A stretch of DNA of 64,000 nucleotides from Deinococcus carri (GTDB lineage Bacteria; Deinococcota; Deinococci; Deinococcales; Deinococcaceae). The notes below the pieces were generated by a model that worked only from the letters and a program-made list of their open reading frames with translations, was not told the DNA's origin and ran no database searches. The position numbers were made by a program, and so were the translations under genes. The stretch covers positions 137,001-201,000 of the forward strand of contig NZ_BAABRP010000005.1 of the NCBI RefSeq assembly GCF_039545055.1. The letters run 5' to 3'. How positions within the stretch are numbered: position 1 is the stretch's first letter; each line of letters opens with the position of its first letter. Of the stretch, positions 25,701-36,400 are shown in pieces.

Positions 25701-26945
25701 TCAGACGTGCTCCTCCGACACCGGCAGCCCTCGAAACACGGCGGAAGTTCCCGTCCCTCCCCGCTTCTCACTTTCGGCGAGACGGAAGTTGCGCGGATGA
25801 TTGTACTCACCGTGCAGAGGCAGCGTCTCGGCGGGTTGGAGCCCGAAGAACCAGATGCTCTCCCCTCGCTCCAGCGAACCCGCGAGGGCCTCGGGAACGC
25901 CGGCGACGAGCACCGAGCGTCCTGCGGCGTCCCTCAGCGCGAAGCGGCCCGTACCGGGCGTCGGTCCGTCTGGAGCGACAGGTGTCCCCCAAATGTCGAA
26001 CGGAGCGACGGGATGGAGCGACGACGTCGCTCGCCACCAGACCGGGGCTTCCTTCCGGTAGCCGGGACAGCGATGCCGGATCCGGCAGGCCCGGCAGTGG
26101 CGACCGGGTTTCGCGAGCGCCTCCGCACGGACGGACCCGCCTCTCGGCAGGAGATCGACCAGGTGGCCCAGACGTTCTCGAAGTTCCGCGCGGTCGCGGT
26201 CGGTCCAAGGCACCTCCACCCGTTCGGCGCCGTGGAGCCAAAGCCTGACACGAACTCCAGGTTCGATCTCCTCCAGCATCAGCGCATACAGACGGAGCTG
26301 GTCCACGTGAGCGGACCGGATGTCGCCGTCCTCGTCGGTCACGGCGCCGGACTTCAAGTCCGTGACGTGGACGACGTCGGTGCCGCGTTCGATGAGATCG
26401 GGACGTCCCGACAATCTAAGTGACGGCACGCGTACCGACTGCTCCCGACCGTATGGAATCTCGCGCGTCGCGACGAGTGCCGAAGGATGCCGGACGTCGG
26501 CCGGGGAGGACGCGCCACGACCCCCCGCGCGGGTACCGGCCGCTTCCGCTTCACCGGCCCACTTCAGCAGCCGGGCGCGTCCCCTCCGCCATACCGTGCG
26601 GCCGACGGCGGTGCGGAGCGGGACGAGTCCCGCGCCCGGCCATTCCCGCTGTACGGAGGCTTCCGTCTCCGCCACCACCCGGTCGAACTCCGCCAGTGCC
26701 GCGGCGTCCTCGGTCACTCCTGTAGGAAAACCCCAACTGAGACGGGTTACGGTCTCGTGCAGGATCGTTCCGAAAATTGCGGCCGCGTCGGGGGCGAGCA
26801 GTTCCGTCCCCTTAAGACCGTGCACCTGCGAGAGGGGGCAGCGGACGAGCGCGGCGAACGTGGAAGGACTGAATGTGGGAGGTGCGGGGACGGCCGTCAA
26901 GGCAGGGGGCAGGAGCGGCAGCCGCCCCCGCCCTGGGGTGGTCAT
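25701..26945 (-). CDS. PD-(D/E)XK nuclease with Cas4/AddB-type Fe-S cysteines (Druantia-like operon)
   Basis: The protein has 414 residues; the ATG at 26945 overlaps the stop of the large helicase (ATGA). The nuclease core is GRPDLIE (180-186), TDLKSG (195-200) and QLRLY (216-220), with FGTILHETV at the N-terminus giving the RecB-family histidine. Cysteines at C36 and C284, C287, C293 (HCRACRIRHRCPGY) match the four ligands of an iron-sulfur cluster in Cas4/AddB nucleases. It would degrade DNA in concert with the large helicase. In Druantia type II a gene called druG occupies a comparable place; I cannot confirm that this is the same family. Confidence 0.8.
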   Translation of the reverse strand: MTTPGRGRLPLLPPALTAVPAPPTFSPSTFAALVRCPLSQVHGLKGTELLAPDAAAIFGTILHETVTRLSWGFPTGVTEDAAALAEFDRVVAETEASVQREWPGAGLVPLRTAVGRTVWRRGRARLLKWAGEAEAAGTRAGGRGASSPADVRHPSALVATREIPYGREQSVRVPSLRLSGRPDLIERGTDVVHVTDLKSGAVTDEDGDIRSAHVDQLRLYALMLEEIEPGVRVRLWLHGAERVEVPWTDRDRAELRERLGHLVDLLPRGGSVRAEALAKPGRHCRACRIRHRCPGYRKEAPVWWRATSSLHPVAPFDIWGTPVAPDGPTPGTGRFALRDAAGRSVLVAGVPEALAGSLERGESIWFFGLQPAETLPLHGEYNHPRNFRLAESEKRGGTGTSAVFRGLPVSEEHV

Positions 26946-29900
26946 TCCAGGCCTCCCCCGAGCATCTGGTTCTTGATCCATTCCCGCACCTGTACCTGGC
27001 GCCTCTCTAAGTTGAACGTATCCCAACAGAGCGTGGTACCACCGGAATCTTCGGCGGCCTCCTCGTCCGCCTGAGCGAGAATCGTGCCGGGCACCAGATC
27101 ACGCCCGCCGTCCCAGTCCCACAGGGGGTGCGCCACGAGCACCCACGGCGACAGTTTCTGTCCTTTCGTCTTGACGCGGAAGGCGGGCACTCGACCCTCC
27201 GCGAACGACTTCACCTCGCCGCCGAAACGTTCTGCCATCTCCTGCGACAGACGGAGGGCGAACGGCGTGAAGTCCGTCAGTCCGGGCGCGCCGAAGTCCC
27301 CATCGAGGCCGCACGCGAAGGTCGGATCAACCAGGGTCCGCAAGTACGTCAGGCCCAGACGCCAATCCAACAGACCGTGATAGTGCTGATTTCCGTACCG
27401 CAGCAGGCACCGGTAACAGGCGGTCGTGCAGTCGGCGTGCTCCGGGTCAAGGAACGGCGTGCGCGGATACTCGTGCCCGTCCGACAGCATGGACTGGATG
27501 TAGCTCATGATCCGCGGTGGGGCGCCTGCGGACTCGGGCTCGCTGAGGATGCGGCAGAAGCCGGCCCCGTTGACGAGCTCGTCCGTGATCTGCAGGAGCG
27601 GACGCATACCTTCGGGTCCGAAGCGACGTGGTTCGAGCACGGCGAGCTCTTCCGGCGCGATGTCCAGTTCCAATGCCGCGCGCCCCACGACCATGAAAGT
27701 CGCCGAGAGGGCGGCCGCTCGGACGCCCTGCCACCTGGACTGGCGCTCGGGATCCGAATCTTCCGTCCGCACCGGGAGACGGCCGAGGGACAGGGCGGGA
27801 TGGAGTGCTGCCGGCGCGAGGTAGAGGGAGTCGGTGGTTTTCGGTGCGGCGAGCCAGAACGGACCGTGGTCGACCGGCTCCGCTTCGAAATTCTGGGGCT
27901 GTGCACCGGGCAGGTCGACGATCTCCTGCGCGGGCAGCCGGACATTCGTGCTGCCCGTCCGGAGGAGCTGATGACCGCGGCGGGTGACGAATCCGTGCGC
28001 CCCGTCGGCGTGCGTCCCACCCCGGTTGAGTCGGTAGGTACGCGCCTGGTCGTCGAACGCCAGACTCAGGCGCACGACGCTCGCCTGCTCGTCGGACCGC
28101 TTGACTTCGTGATCCTTCAGCTCGATCGGACGGCCCTCGGCCTGGACCGTGCGGTGACGGGCGCCACCCGTCCCCTCGTCGTCCCGTGCCTGTTTTCGGA
28201 AGTCGGTCCTGAAGCCGTTGGGAACGACGCACTCGTGCCTGCTGCTCGCTCCCAGCGACGCACCGCACGCCCCACACGTGCTCTCGGAGGACTCGCTCCC
28301 AGCCTCGATTCGGGCCCAGGCGCTGCAGACCGGGCATTGGGCCAGATGGAACTTTTCCCCGAAGGCGCTGTCCTGGAACACTTGGGCGTCCGGTGTCCGT
28401 CCGGACCTGGTGTATGCGGGCAATTCGAAGGCGGGCGTGAACCCGACTCCCACGTGCTCGAACTTGTCCTTCACCAGCTTGGCTCCAGGCGCGAACTCGT
28501 AGATGGCAACGTCGAGGTCGCGATCGATCTTGTCGAGGACTTGGCGACCACCGTGCCGACTGGTTCCCAAGTACAGGTTCCGAACGCGGGTCGGCATACC
28601 GTACATCGGAAGGAGGCCGAGTTCCGCGATGGATTGGGCGAGGCCCGGAGCGATGCCGGACGACAACTTGGTCTCCAACTCTTTCATGAGCCGATCCACG
28701 TTCGGAGGCGTGACGGTCGTTCTGCTGTCGCTCCCCAGGACGAGCGCGAACTTCTCCGCGTCCGGCCGGGTGGCCGCGAGGGCACCGCGCAGTCTCGTCT
28801 TCCAGTCGCCGGCCGGGTTCAGGAACTCCTCCACCGGTAGGAATTCGCCGTGGATGTCGGGGGGGGACATGACGTCCCCGGGATACAGGTGCAGCGGCCT
28901 TGCACGGTCTTCCGCACGCAGTCGTGCGAACGCGTCGACGAGCCACTTCTTTCGAAGGAATCGCTGGGCGATCGACGGCATGCTCTTCGTCAGCACAGGG
29001 GGAGGCGGGACGTCCCCGGTCATTTTTTCGGGATTACGGAAGTAATGGAGATCGTGGCTCTTCGTCCGGCAGACCGTGAGCGCCATGGAGAACGCCTGAC
29101 CGCGGCGGCCGGCGCGTCCGACCCGCTGCTGGTAGTTGAACCGTTGCGGCGGCATGTTGGCCTGCATCACGGCCTGTAGAGGACCGATGTCGATGCCGAC
29201 CTCCATTGTCGTCGTCACGGCGAGCAGGTCGATGGTGGCCTTGCGCTCATGAAGCCGACCCTCTTCGGCCGTTCGTCCGTCGTCGGTGGTCGAAGGAACG
29301 AATATCCCCTTGAACTCCCGCTGACGCCGGGCCGGATCCTCCGTCTGTCCCGTCAACTCCTCGCAATGCAGACGAAAGAACGGCTCAACGTCGGCGGATT
29401 CGTCGGCCCAGTGTGCGAGGGCCCGGTCCACCCGTCGCCCGAGGAAGCTGGTCGCCCGCAGATTGACGATCCTGCCCTCCGGAGCTTTCGGTAGTTTCGC
29501 GAAGCAGCGCGTGCACACGTCCGCACCCCGGTGAAGGTGGACCCTCGCACAGCGGGCGCACCGCCAGAAGTCGTCCGTCGGCTCGGGCAGTCGGAAGTGG
29601 ATCATGTAGACGTCGACGATCCCGTTCGGGTGGCCCGCGTGTCCGAGATCGGCGAGGGCGAGTTCGATCTGCGCCTCCGCATTCTCCTCGCCCCAGACGG
29701 CTTGAGCGTAGGCCAGAATCTTCCCCTTCACGGTGCCTCGTGCGCCGATACCCGCCATCGGCTCGTCATTCTTTTCGTACTTCGACGGCCGGTAGCGGTA
29801 GGCGTCGGTCAGGACGCGCAGGAGCGCCGCGAGTTCCTGCCGCCGACGTTCCGTCCGCCGGGGTTCGGGGATATTGTCCAGCCGCACCGTCACGTAGCCG

Positions 29901-32900
29901 AGGCCGGCTTCCTCGAAGGAGAAGTACGTCTTGCTGAAGATGACGTCGGTCATGGTCGTCAGGAAACGGTGGACCACGGTTCTCCGGGCCGACGACAGAG
30001 CCCCGTTCGCACTCGCGTCGGCCTTCCAGAACACCTTCTCGTCCTCGCCTCGCAACTCGAACAGGGCGTCCCACTGGAACTTGCGGACGTCGGCGTTGTC
30101 CGTAGCCCCTCCGGGCCTGTCTATACCCGCGTCGTCGTAAGGGTGGACCCCGCGTTTCACCATCGTGGCGATCAGTGGACGGACTTCGATCGCTCCCTTG
30201 GAAGCGGAGACTTCAGGTCCGTCTACGATGTCGGCGAACGCGATGGACGGGTCATCGTTCTCCGCGAGTCGTCGCTGCAGCGACGTGAGTCTTTCGCCCA
30301 AGCTCCCGAGCTCGCCGTACCGTTTGTGCAGCGCGGCTTCCGCGATCTCCTCCTCCACCCGTGCGATCTCGGCCGTGAGCTCTTCCGCCGACGGGCGGCC
30401 GGCCGCCTGTTCTCGCAGGCAGATCGCCAAGATTTCGCGCCTGAGGTCCTGGTGATGGTTGCGCTCGATGTCCAACGCTGCACGTGCCGCGTCTTGCCGG
30501 CTGTCGGAGAACGACACCAGTTTCGCGTCGTGTTCCGCCTCGGCGACGCGTTGGGCGTCGAACAGCTCCGTAGCCAACAACTGGGTCGTTTTGCCGAAGC
30601 CTGCGCGAAAGTTACGTATGGGCGACAGCCGACCCGTTCCCTTCCGGCGCGGCGCGTAATCGGTACCACACTTCGGACAGGCGTACGGCACGTGGGTCTC
30701 GGGGTCATCAGCTTCCCGGCCGTGTCGATCTCTCCCCGTAGGACGTTCGAACAGGAAGCCGGTGATCGTTTCATCGCGTGAGGCACCCTCCGCGGAGGTG
30801 CTACGGGTCCGGGCCCGGGCCGCGCTCTCTTGTAAGGTGACGACCCCCGTTTCCCGGTTCAGGCGTGCCGGATTCCAGGTGGCGGTCGCCCTGGACATCG
30901 TGCCGCTCTCGGGCTTCGTGTCGCTCGGAGCAGGCCAGAACACGGCGTACTGTTCGTAAGACAGTTCCTCGAACCGTTGCGAAGCCGCCGTGTCGGGGAG
31001 CCCGTCGAGGAGCGGCTCGTGAGGCAGGAGCTCCGTGGAGGTGGACCTGGTGGAGCCGCGGGACCGCATCCCACCGAGGAACAGTTCGCCGCAACATTCG
31101 CAGTACAACACTTCGAACTGCCGGAGCATACGCGGCTCGCCGCCATCGCCCACGTCGAAACGCTTCCGGCTTTCGCGCTCGATGCTGAGACGTCCGACTT
31201 CGGCCTTCCGGTCCGCGTCCGCCTCCTCCGGCGCGAACCCCGCGTTCTTCCAGGCGGGAGCATACAGTCCTTCAATGCTCCGGAAGAACGTGTGCACTCT
31301 GAACGACGGGGCGTCCGCGACACGGCCGCCCAAAAAAGCTTCCAGGCCGTCGCCGCAGCCCCGCACGAACAACAGGGCACGGACGGCGTGCAGGGCGGAC
31401 TCGTAAGGAAGATCCTCCGGCATGGCGTGGGCGGCCCGCAGGTCCCCGAACACCTTCCAGGCGAGCCGCCTGGCGGTGACGGCCCGGGAGCGCCCTTCGT
31501 CGTCGTTCCAACAGGCGGCCGCGATACGTGCCGCCGCAGCCCGGACCGTGTCGCCGATCACGTCTTTCGGCGATCGGCCCTGGGTGGGCACGTCCAATTC
31601 CGCCGCCACCTCAAGCCACGCCGCTTCCGACCGGACGTCTTCGGAAGGGTCGTCCGCCGAGACGGGTTCGTCTCCGGAGCCGTGGGTACGGTTCGCGATC
31701 GCAAGATCGAGAAGTCGGACGAAGGGCCGAGAGTCCAGAAGACGGTCGGCGTCGTGCCGAACCGCATAGGGGACTTCCCTTCCCGGGACGATGGCGTCAC
31801 GCCACGAAGCACGCACTTCGTCTTCGGGCATAGTGGCGTCGGCCGTCCCGAATCGCCCGAACATGTCCCACAGGTAGTCGATGCTCGCCTCGTCGTCGCC
31901 GGGCGTGGTCGGGAGAGAGGCGCTGGAGGCCAGGATGCGCAGCTTGTGCCGCTGTCCTTCCTCCGTCAGGCCCAGCCGCTCCAAGAGGAGCCTCAGCAGA
32001 TAGGCGACCTCGGTCCCAGCGGACCCTCGCTGGAGGTGCAACTCGTCCAGCACGAGGTAGAAGTAGGCGTCGGGGCGTTTCAGCCATTCGCGTGTCTTCG
32101 TGAAGATGCCGTCGTCGACCTCGCGGGACAGCATCGCACTGAGCATGCTGACGTTGGTGATCAGCAGGTCCGGTGGGGTCCGCTGCATGTCCCAACGGGA
32201 GATGAGTTCGTTGCCGTCCGTGGAGGGGAACATGAACGGCGAATCGTCCCCGAAGGCGGAGGCCGCTCGTGCCGGGTCGAACCGACCTCCGGGTGCCGCA
32301 GTCTTGTTCCAGACGTGGGCCCGAGCCTCGTGTTGGCCGGCTTCCGCTTCGACCATCGTCTCGAACAGCTCCTGCTGCTTACGTTGGCGCCGCTGGATTT
32401 CGCCGTCCCTGATCTGTTTCGGGGTGACGTCTCCACCCACCGACGGAACGGTGCCGTCCAAGCGGTCGTCGTCCGATGCCATATCCAGTATTTCGCGGAA
32501 GGCCGGGTTGTCCTCGTGGCCGGTCACCGGGCTCTTGCCGGTGTACCGCCCGAAGAAGATCCTGTTTCCCGCGAACTCGCGGTCCATGACGTCCCTCGCT
32601 TCTTTCGAATCGAGTGCTTTCCGCAGGCGGACCATCTGGTCTTCCACGAGCGCGTTCATCGGGTAGAGGATCAGGGCCCGCACGGCGGCCTCGCGTGTCT
32701 CGCCCACCCGGTGTGGGACGAACGGGGTCCGCCTGGGGGCGGCTTCCGTCGGCCTCCTTTCGATCGGGATCCTCGTGTACGAAGGCGTGAAGCGCCCGTC
32801 TTCCTCCTTGCCGTAAGGCCGTCCAGTGAGAGGGTCGTTCCACCAGCGGCGCTCCAAGTAGCCCGCCTCGGGGGCCGGCCAGCTCCCGGCTTCGGCGGCG

Positions 32901-33373
32901 AGCGCCGCGAACACGGGCAGCAGGAACGATTCCGTCTTGCCGGAGCCGGTGCCCGACGTGACGATTCCGGGCTTCCCAGGCTTCGCACCCTTGGCCAGCA
33001 TCGCCACTTGGTGGAAGTAGGGTTTGAACTTCGCCTCTCGCGTCAGCGGCGAGGCCTCGGGACCGTCCACGGGCTCCGAGGGGAACAGCCCTGCCAGGGC
33101 GAGTTCCACGAAAGCTTTCCGCTGCGTGGTGGATGCGCCGTGCAGCGGGTCCTCGTCGGCGGGAAGCGGCCCGAGGAGGTCACGGAACGTCAGAGCCGAC
33201 GACTGGTAGCGGGGGAGAGGTTCCACGAGCGGCTCGGTGCACAGGGTCCCAGGCGCCCGCAGCAGCCGCCGACGTTCCGCCGCGACGCTGGAATCGCCGA
33301 TGCGGAAGGCGGTGTCCAGGTAGCTGATGTAGAGTTCCCGAATTCTGACGAAGCTGCCGATGGGATCTTGCAC
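26942..33373 (-). CDS. Large DUF1998 helicase, DruE-like
   Basis: The protein has 2143 residues. The best start is GTG at 33373, since it has GGAGGAG 6 bases upstream and lies past the stop of the preceding gene; the frame is open further but overlaps that gene. Walker A is SGTGSGKTES (140-149), motif Ia LILYPMNALVEDQ (about 234-246), Walker B LVLDELH (440-446), and the second helicase domain carries TTMEVGIDIG (about 1385) and QRVGRAGRRGQ (about 1418). Three CxxC zinc pairs lie near 761, 900 and 1280. The end has the DUF1998 signature CTTACYRCLLRYGNQ...HGLLDWRLG (about 1982-2007). Size and domains match DruE, the shared helicase of Druantia antiphage systems. Confidence 0.85.
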   Translation of the reverse strand: MQDPIGSFVRIRELYISYLDTAFRIGDSSVAAERRRLLRAPGTLCTEPLVEPLPRYQSSALTFRDLLGPLPADEDPLHGASTTQRKAFVELALAGLFPSEPVDGPEASPLTREAKFKPYFHQVAMLAKGAKPGKPGIVTSGTGSGKTESFLLPVFAALAAEAGSWPAPEAGYLERRWWNDPLTGRPYGKEEDGRFTPSYTRIPIERRPTEAAPRRTPFVPHRVGETREAAVRALILYPMNALVEDQMVRLRKALDSKEARDVMDREFAGNRIFFGRYTGKSPVTGHEDNPAFREILDMASDDDRLDGTVPSVGGDVTPKQIRDGEIQRRQRKQQELFETMVEAEAGQHEARAHVWNKTAAPGGRFDPARAASAFGDDSPFMFPSTDGNELISRWDMQRTPPDLLITNVSMLSAMLSREVDDGIFTKTREWLKRPDAYFYLVLDELHLQRGSAGTEVAYLLRLLLERLGLTEEGQRHKLRILASSASLPTTPGDDEASIDYLWDMFGRFGTADATMPEDEVRASWRDAIVPGREVPYAVRHDADRLLDSRPFVRLLDLAIANRTHGSGDEPVSADDPSEDVRSEAAWLEVAAELDVPTQGRSPKDVIGDTVRAAAARIAAACWNDDEGRSRAVTARRLAWKVFGDLRAAHAMPEDLPYESALHAVRALLFVRGCGDGLEAFLGGRVADAPSFRVHTFFRSIEGLYAPAWKNAGFAPEEADADRKAEVGRLSIERESRKRFDVGDGGEPRMLRQFEVLYCECCGELFLGGMRSRGSTRSTSTELLPHEPLLDGLPDTAASQRFEELSYEQYAVFWPAPSDTKPESGTMSRATATWNPARLNRETGVVTLQESAARARTRSTSAEGASRDETITGFLFERPTGRDRHGREADDPETHVPYACPKCGTDYAPRRKGTGRLSPIRNFRAGFGKTTQLLATELFDAQRVAEAEHDAKLVSFSDSRQDAARAALDIERNHHQDLRREILAICLREQAAGRPSAEELTAEIARVEEEIAEAALHKRYGELGSLGERLTSLQRRLAENDDPSIAFADIVDGPEVSASKGAIEVRPLIATMVKRGVHPYDDAGIDRPGGATDNADVRKFQWDALFELRGEDEKVFWKADASANGALSSARRTVVHRFLTTMTDVIFSKTYFSFEEAGLGYVTVRLDNIPEPRRTERRRQELAALLRVLTDAYRYRPSKYEKNDEPMAGIGARGTVKGKILAYAQAVWGEENAEAQIELALADLGHAGHPNGIVDVYMIHFRLPEPTDDFWRCARCARVHLHRGADVCTRCFAKLPKAPEGRIVNLRATSFLGRRVDRALAHWADESADVEPFFRLHCEELTGQTEDPARRQREFKGIFVPSTTDDGRTAEEGRLHERKATIDLLAVTTTMEVGIDIGPLQAVMQANMPPQRFNYQQRVGRAGRRGQAFSMALTVCRTKSHDLHYFRNPEKMTGDVPPPPVLTKSMPSIAQRFLRKKWLVDAFARLRAEDRARPLHLYPGDVMSPPDIHGEFLPVEEFLNPAGDWKTRLRGALAATRPDAEKFALVLGSDSRTTVTPPNVDRLMKELETKLSSGIAPGLAQSIAELGLLPMYGMPTRVRNLYLGTSRHGGRQVLDKIDRDLDVAIYEFAPGAKLVKDKFEHVGVGFTPAFELPAYTRSGRTPDAQVFQDSAFGEKFHLAQCPVCSAWARIEAGSESSESTCGACGASLGASSRHECVVPNGFRTDFRKQARDDEGTGGARHRTVQAEGRPIELKDHEVKRSDEQASVVRLSLAFDDQARTYRLNRGGTHADGAHGFVTRRGHQLLRTGSTNVRLPAQEIVDLPGAQPQNFEAEPVDHGPFWLAAPKTTDSLYLAPAALHPALSLGRLPVRTEDSDPERQSRWQGVRAAALSATFMVVGRAALELDIAPEELAVLEPRRFGPEGMRPLLQITDELVNGAGFCRILSEPESAGAPPRIMSYIQSMLSDGHEYPRTPFLDPEHADCTTACYRCLLRYGNQHYHGLLDWRLGLTYLRTLVDPTFACGLDGDFGAPGLTDFTPFALRLSQEMAERFGGEVKSFAEGRVPAFRVKTKGQKLSPWVLVAHPLWDWDGGRDLVPGTILAQADEEAAEDSGGTTLCWDTFNLERRQVQVREWIKNQMLGGGLE

Positions 33374-33422
33374 GAAAGTCTCCTCCGGAACGAGCGTGGT
33401 TAGGGAAAGGCGGTTCGGGGCG

Positions 33423-36400
33423 TCAGTGGACGAGGGTCTCGGTGGGGTTGAGGTACTCCGACAGGGTTTCGCGGTATCCGCCGAAGAGGGGGTAGGCGTA
33501 GGAGAGGACCTTGCCGGAAGCGTCGATGCTCGGTCCGGAGAGGCCAGCACCGAGAACGGCGCACAAGCGGCCGAAATGGACGGGCAGGTAGATGCCGTCG
33601 GCCCAAGTGCGCACTACGGGTTCGCTAGGATCGTCGGAGAATGGGAGATCGCCGTACTTCAAGTGGTAGGCACGGATCAGCGCCACGTTCCTCAGCTCCG
33701 ACCACGCCACGTCCTGACCGTCCTGACGGATCACGTAGACCGGGCACCGTCGTGGGTGCCGCCGCATCTCGACATGAATCCCGGCGGATGGCGTTCCGGA
33801 AGAGGCCTTGAGAAACCGTGACGACTTCCAGTCCCAGACTTTCTCGCGCACGTAGGCCGGATCGGAGCCGGATCGGGTGGCTTGGACCGCTGGCGTCGCG
33901 TGCGGTGTACGCTTGAAGGGCGCTTCGAACCATCTGGACGGTGCGAGTTCGAATTCCCGTGTCAGTTCGCGGAGGACGGCGAGATCGTCGACTTCGATCT
34001 GCACGACGGGCGGTTGCCATACGTTCGCGCCGTGACGTGTCTCCACGAGTGCTCCTCGCCGCCGCGCGTGGCGCTCCAGTTCCGACACGCTGAGCGAGGG
34101 CAGCAGGCCGATCAGGGCGGCGCGGAAGCGGCTGCCGACGCGGTACGTAACGAATCCCGGTCGTCTCGCCATGACGTACGACACCGGTTGCCCTCGCGCG
34201 TGGACGACGTCCAGGGTACCCGCTTCCACCCAACTTCTCAGTAGTTCGTACAGCGTGTCGCTCCGGTCGAAACGGCTCAGGCCGGTCGCTCGGCCGAACA
34301 GGTCCACGGTCGTGCTCAACCGCATACCGCTTCGTCTGCAGGCGAGTGCGGCGAGGGCGTCGACCAGCTCCGACGTGCGGGGCGAGGGTGCGACGCCGAC
34401 CCATGGCGTGGTCGTAAGGCTGTCGTCCAGCCCGGCTATCGACGCGTCCGCCTGGTCTGCGTGGTCGAGATCCCGGGTCTTGAGCGCGGACAGTACGGCA
34501 CGCACTTCGGGATGTCCGTCCAAGGATTCGATTCGACCGTCCTCAACCCTGACTTCGACCCTCCGGCTTCTGTGTACGGCTTTCCGCCAGATGCTGCGGT
34601 CCTTGGAGTGAGGGCTTTTCCGTGGCTCGCGGGGGGCGGGCGATCGCGGATCGCCGACGAACAGGAGCAGGGACGGTCTCCGGGGGTCCCCGAGGACCAG
34701 CCAGTCGTGCTCGGCGGTCTTCTTACGGTTCATGTCCCCCAGACGTGGAGCGAGGTACACGACGTCCGGCAGCGATTCGATCTCGTCCGGACGACGTGTA
34801 CCGTCGTCCGAGGCGTCGAGGGGGTCGCCGGCGATCCAAGAGGGAATCTCGTCGTCCCTCGTCAATTGTGCCATGTCGCCCGCAGGGCCTTCCGAGACGT
34901 AGACGCCTGCGCCGAGGCTTTTGTAGTCGTGCCTCACCTGGCGGTTGCCGAGGGTGAATTCGCAGGTGCTCGTATGTTCCGCTCCGTCGGTCGAAGGCCA
35001 ATGGACGAGGGCGGAAAAGCGGCCCGGTGCTTCGGCGACCAGGTGGTCGGGGAGCAGCCACTCGTCGGGTGAGTCGGCGGCGCGTGCGGCGGGGACGACT
35101 CGGCCCGCCGGGTCACGGATTTCGACACGCGTCGCCCCGTCGAAGCGCACGCGGGGAAGCAGTCCGGGAAGCGCCACGAAGCCGTCGTCTCCCCGGATGC
35201 CGCCCACGATCCGGACCGTCGGCGAGGCCATCGTGGCCTGAAGGTGCGGGATCCCCTCCAGCCCCCTCGGGGCGTCCGGAGCGATGCGGACTCTGCAGCC
35301 GCCGATCTGTCGCCACCCTTCGAAATAGGCGGGCTCGGCCGTCCCGCCGTAGTGTTCGACGAAGGTGGCCGCGAGGTCGTTCCGGACCAGCGCCATGTCG
35401 GCTCGGTCCGCGTTCAGGCCGCCCACGAGTTCGTACTCTCCGGCAGTCGCGAGCTTGAAGATCATGACGCCCCGGCGGTAATGCAAAGAAGCTCGGGGGA
35501 TCGGCAGCGTGCCCTCGACCGCCGCCGCGACGGCCTGCTCGACCGACAGCGCACCCTGGTCGGGGGACCGCAACACGAGACACGAGAAGCCGTTGTGGCT
35601 AAAGCCCAACGCCGTCTTCGAGAAGACGGCCGGGAGCGTCGCATCCTCGGCACAGGCCACATATGGCACCAGAAGGTCGTCGTCCTCGTTGTAGTAGGCC
35701 ATCAAGCCGGCATTCGGCTCCTGTGCCCGCGGGTTCCTCCCGCCCCCATAGGCTGCGAGGGCTTCCTGCCGGACCGCTCTCCAGAACGCGCTGTTGCGCA
35801 CGTCCTTGTCCGTCGTGACGAACTGCTGGACGAAGTTGTCCAGGTCCTGTCCGAACGAACCGCTGAACGTGTATCTGGCGTCGGCGAGGAGCTTGACGAC
35901 TCGTCGGAGAGGCGGCTCCTCTCCCACGAGGTCGTGATCCTCAAGCAGTTGGCGGAGCTTGGATCTGTCGTGGTCGTGGGGGAAGGCGAGGAACCAGGAC
36001 GCTCCGATGACCGTGCGGAAGTTGTCCCGCGGTGGGAGCACGAGACGTCTGAAGCGCTTCGCGACATGGTCTGCGGAAGCCCTGTTCGACGTCCACTTCT
36101 GGAGGTCCAGCCATAGCTCGGGCAGGCATTCGAGATGTTGCTGCCTCTCGAAGACGTCGAACATCCGCTCGTGGAAATTCCCGGGGTGGCCGTCGGGGTA
36201 ACCGTAGGCCACCAGACATGTCAGCCACAACATCGCGAAAAAGTGTGGAGGCCTGTCGGAATCCGTCTTCCAGCCCCTGTCCTCCGTGCAGAAGCCACAG
36301 AAGCTGATCCGGAAGGCCGGAAGCTGTTTTTTCAACACGGACACGAAGCGATTGACCACCTCGTCGGGCGGTGCCTCCAGATCGCCGGTCACCGCGACCA

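Noticed and set aside
30977..33403. An 808-residue plus-strand frame opposite the DruE-like gene, and a 570-residue one at 27128-28840
   Set aside because: Both are antisense shadows in GC-rich DNA with Arg/Gly/Val-rich, motif-free products; the minus-strand frame has all helicase motifs.
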